Shown: piece by piece, positions 62,691 to 64,000 of the stretch
Layout: each line of letters begins with the position of its first letter
Position numbering within the stretch: position 1 is the stretch's first letter
DNA from: Plotosus lineatus
Lineage: Eukaryota > Chordata > Actinopteri > Siluriformes > Plotosidae
Assembly (NCBI GenBank): GCA_024760905.1
Contig: CM045746.1
Coordinates: forward strand, 13,329,466-13,393,465
Direction: 5' to 3'
Length of the DNA stretch: 64,000 nt
Program-made: the position numbers and the translations under genes
The notes under the pieces: generated by a model
The model's database searches: none
Seen by the model: only the letters and a program-made list of their open reading frames with translations
What the model was told of the DNA's origin: nothing

Positions 62691-64000
62691 TACATCGGAC
62701 ATCCCAGAGTAAAACTTGACAAGCAAACTGACTGGATCGTGTCCACTCAACCTCCCATTTATATAAAAAGAGTCAAAGTGCTGTGTTGGATTTGTGGTAG
62801 CCGCTATAACACACATTCCTCGTGAGTAAGGAACTCTTCCCCCACTGATACAACTCACAACCCACAGCAAACAAGTCACTCCATTTGTCGTCTGGAGATC
62901 TATTCTATTCCAGGTTCCCACAGGGAGACGGCCATGATAGAAAAGTGTCAGAACACACAATGCATTGCAGCTTACCACGGATTGGGTTGCCTAACCTCAG
63001 ACCAGTTAATGTGGCAATAGTATAGCCGATTAGTGTTTTATTTATATTGTATTATTTATTTATTATATTTTATGGACTTCTTTTGTTGCTTCCCTTGCTG
63101 TCTATCATAATCGTGACAAGCTTTTCAAACTGAATATTCTCAAAATTTCTGAGTTTCTATTACACAGGGATTTGGAGAAATATTAATTTATTGTTTATTT
63201 ACATCATGTTGCTAACACATTGTACTGGTTCCACTAGTTTACCAAATGGACCCAAATTACACTGGGACTATTTTTCCACTGCTCCAAAGATCATGTGATA
63301 CGTATCAATAGCTGGTTACTACACCAATAAACATTGCATACTCACTCAGCTACATACTCCAGTGGCGTCCAGGAACTGACATCAGCATCTGGCATGGATT
63401 GTCTATTCATGGGTGTGTCCAAGGTAACACTAAAACAAGAAAAGCAGGATTAGTATGTTAGTATCAGTTGTATTTATATCAGTTGTACAGGGAAATTATG
63501 CCAGAAACAAAACATACGTAGGGTATTTACAGCGAGAACACAAAATCATTCGCACTTCTGAATAACCCAGTCACAGTGCAGGATGTGTGCACTGTGTAAA
63601 TGGTGAACTTGTTGAAGACCAGAAATTTCTCAGAATTGTAGGACATTTTCTTTTCTGCATGATTTCATGAATTGAATCCCATCAAAATTTTAATGGATTG
63701 TTACTTGTACCACACCCAACTCTATATAAAAATATTAATTTTTTTGAAAAGAATATATATTTTTATATATCTTGGTTGAAAAACAATGTTTAACCCTGTA
63801 AGAATACAAAGCAACTAAAAATCTACCCTGTGGTATTAAAGAGTCACATGATTGAAACTTTTTTATACTAGCCATTGGCCAAAAACAAAAATAGTTGCTG
63901 AGCACTATAAACTGTAAAAATGTTGAAAAAGGGGCAGTGGTGGTAAGGTGCTGGGTTACTGGTTTATTCATATAAAATCTACTGGTCTATATATAATCTA
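62691..64000. other. Unassigned; possible SINE head at the edge
   Basis: No gene recognised. At 63930-63962 GGGGCAGTGGTGGTAAGGTG then CTGGGTTACTGG looks like the tRNA-like head of a family A/E-type SINE, but the B-box is missing and the sequence soon ends. Confidence 0.35.

Overview
The window is repeat-dense animal genomic DNA, most likely from a ray-finned fish. The evidence is the repeat content: two full-length RTE-clade LINEs, Rex1/CR1-like LINE 3' ends, at least seven Tc1/mariner elements, Ty3/Gypsy pol fragments, hAT and Tigger/pogo elements, and several tRNA-derived SINE families, separated by AT-rich spacer and AC/AT microsatellites. No bacterial gene, operon, rRNA, genuine tRNA gene or CRISPR array is visible. 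Species cannot be named from the sequence alone. I found no complete host protein gene. The only host-gene candidate is a pair of splice-flanked open segments near 53.69-54.09 kb whose product I do not recognise.

Layout. 0-3.6 kb: a Tigger/pogo-like element carrying CENP-B-type helix-turn-helix codons is interrupted by a full-length 3.15 kb RTE LINE with a perfect 18-bp target-site duplication (TSD). 4-12 kb: a truncated RTE copy, many SINEs, and a GIY-YIG (Penelope-type) remnant. 12-18 kb: a Gypsy RT/RNase H fragment hit by a palindromic hAT MITE, a nearly complete Tc1 element, then Tigger-like MITEs, one carrying an RTE-tailed SINE. 18-26 kb: a chimeric SINE, a hAT element with nested Tigger MITEs, and another MITE interrupted by a SINE. 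26-34 kb: an internally deleted Tc1, SINEs, a Tigger C-terminal remnant, an LTR-like unit, and a Rex1-like RT split by a hAT copy with a perfect 8-bp TSD. 34.3-38.8 kb: a second full-length RTE copy, split by a Tc1 element whose right end was lost together with LINE sequence. 38.8-49 kb: degenerate Tc1 copies, a POGK-like pogo remnant, a HIRAN-like fragment beside an LTR-like unit, long AT arrays, and several Tigger MITEs. 49-64 kb: two copies of a BED-finger-type transposase relative, Gypsy integrase, two more Tc1 elements with nested insertions, Tigger MITEs and SINE clusters.

How the parts work together. RTE LINEs supply the reverse transcription machinery. One SINE family carries both the RTE 3' end and an RTE 5'-leader segment behind a tRNA-like head, so it looks like an RTE parasite. 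Another SINE family carries a GGATTAAGC...TGAATG tail resembling the CR1/L2/Rex1 LINE ends nearby. One SINE joins the head of the first family to the tail of the second. Tigger-like MITEs (CAG...CTG ends at TA sites) occur in several terminal-repeat variants and serve as landing sites for SINEs, LINEs and one another. TSDs allow the order of several insertions to be read directly. Every transposase or reverse transcriptase reading frame seen here is broken, so the window is a fossil record rather than an active set.
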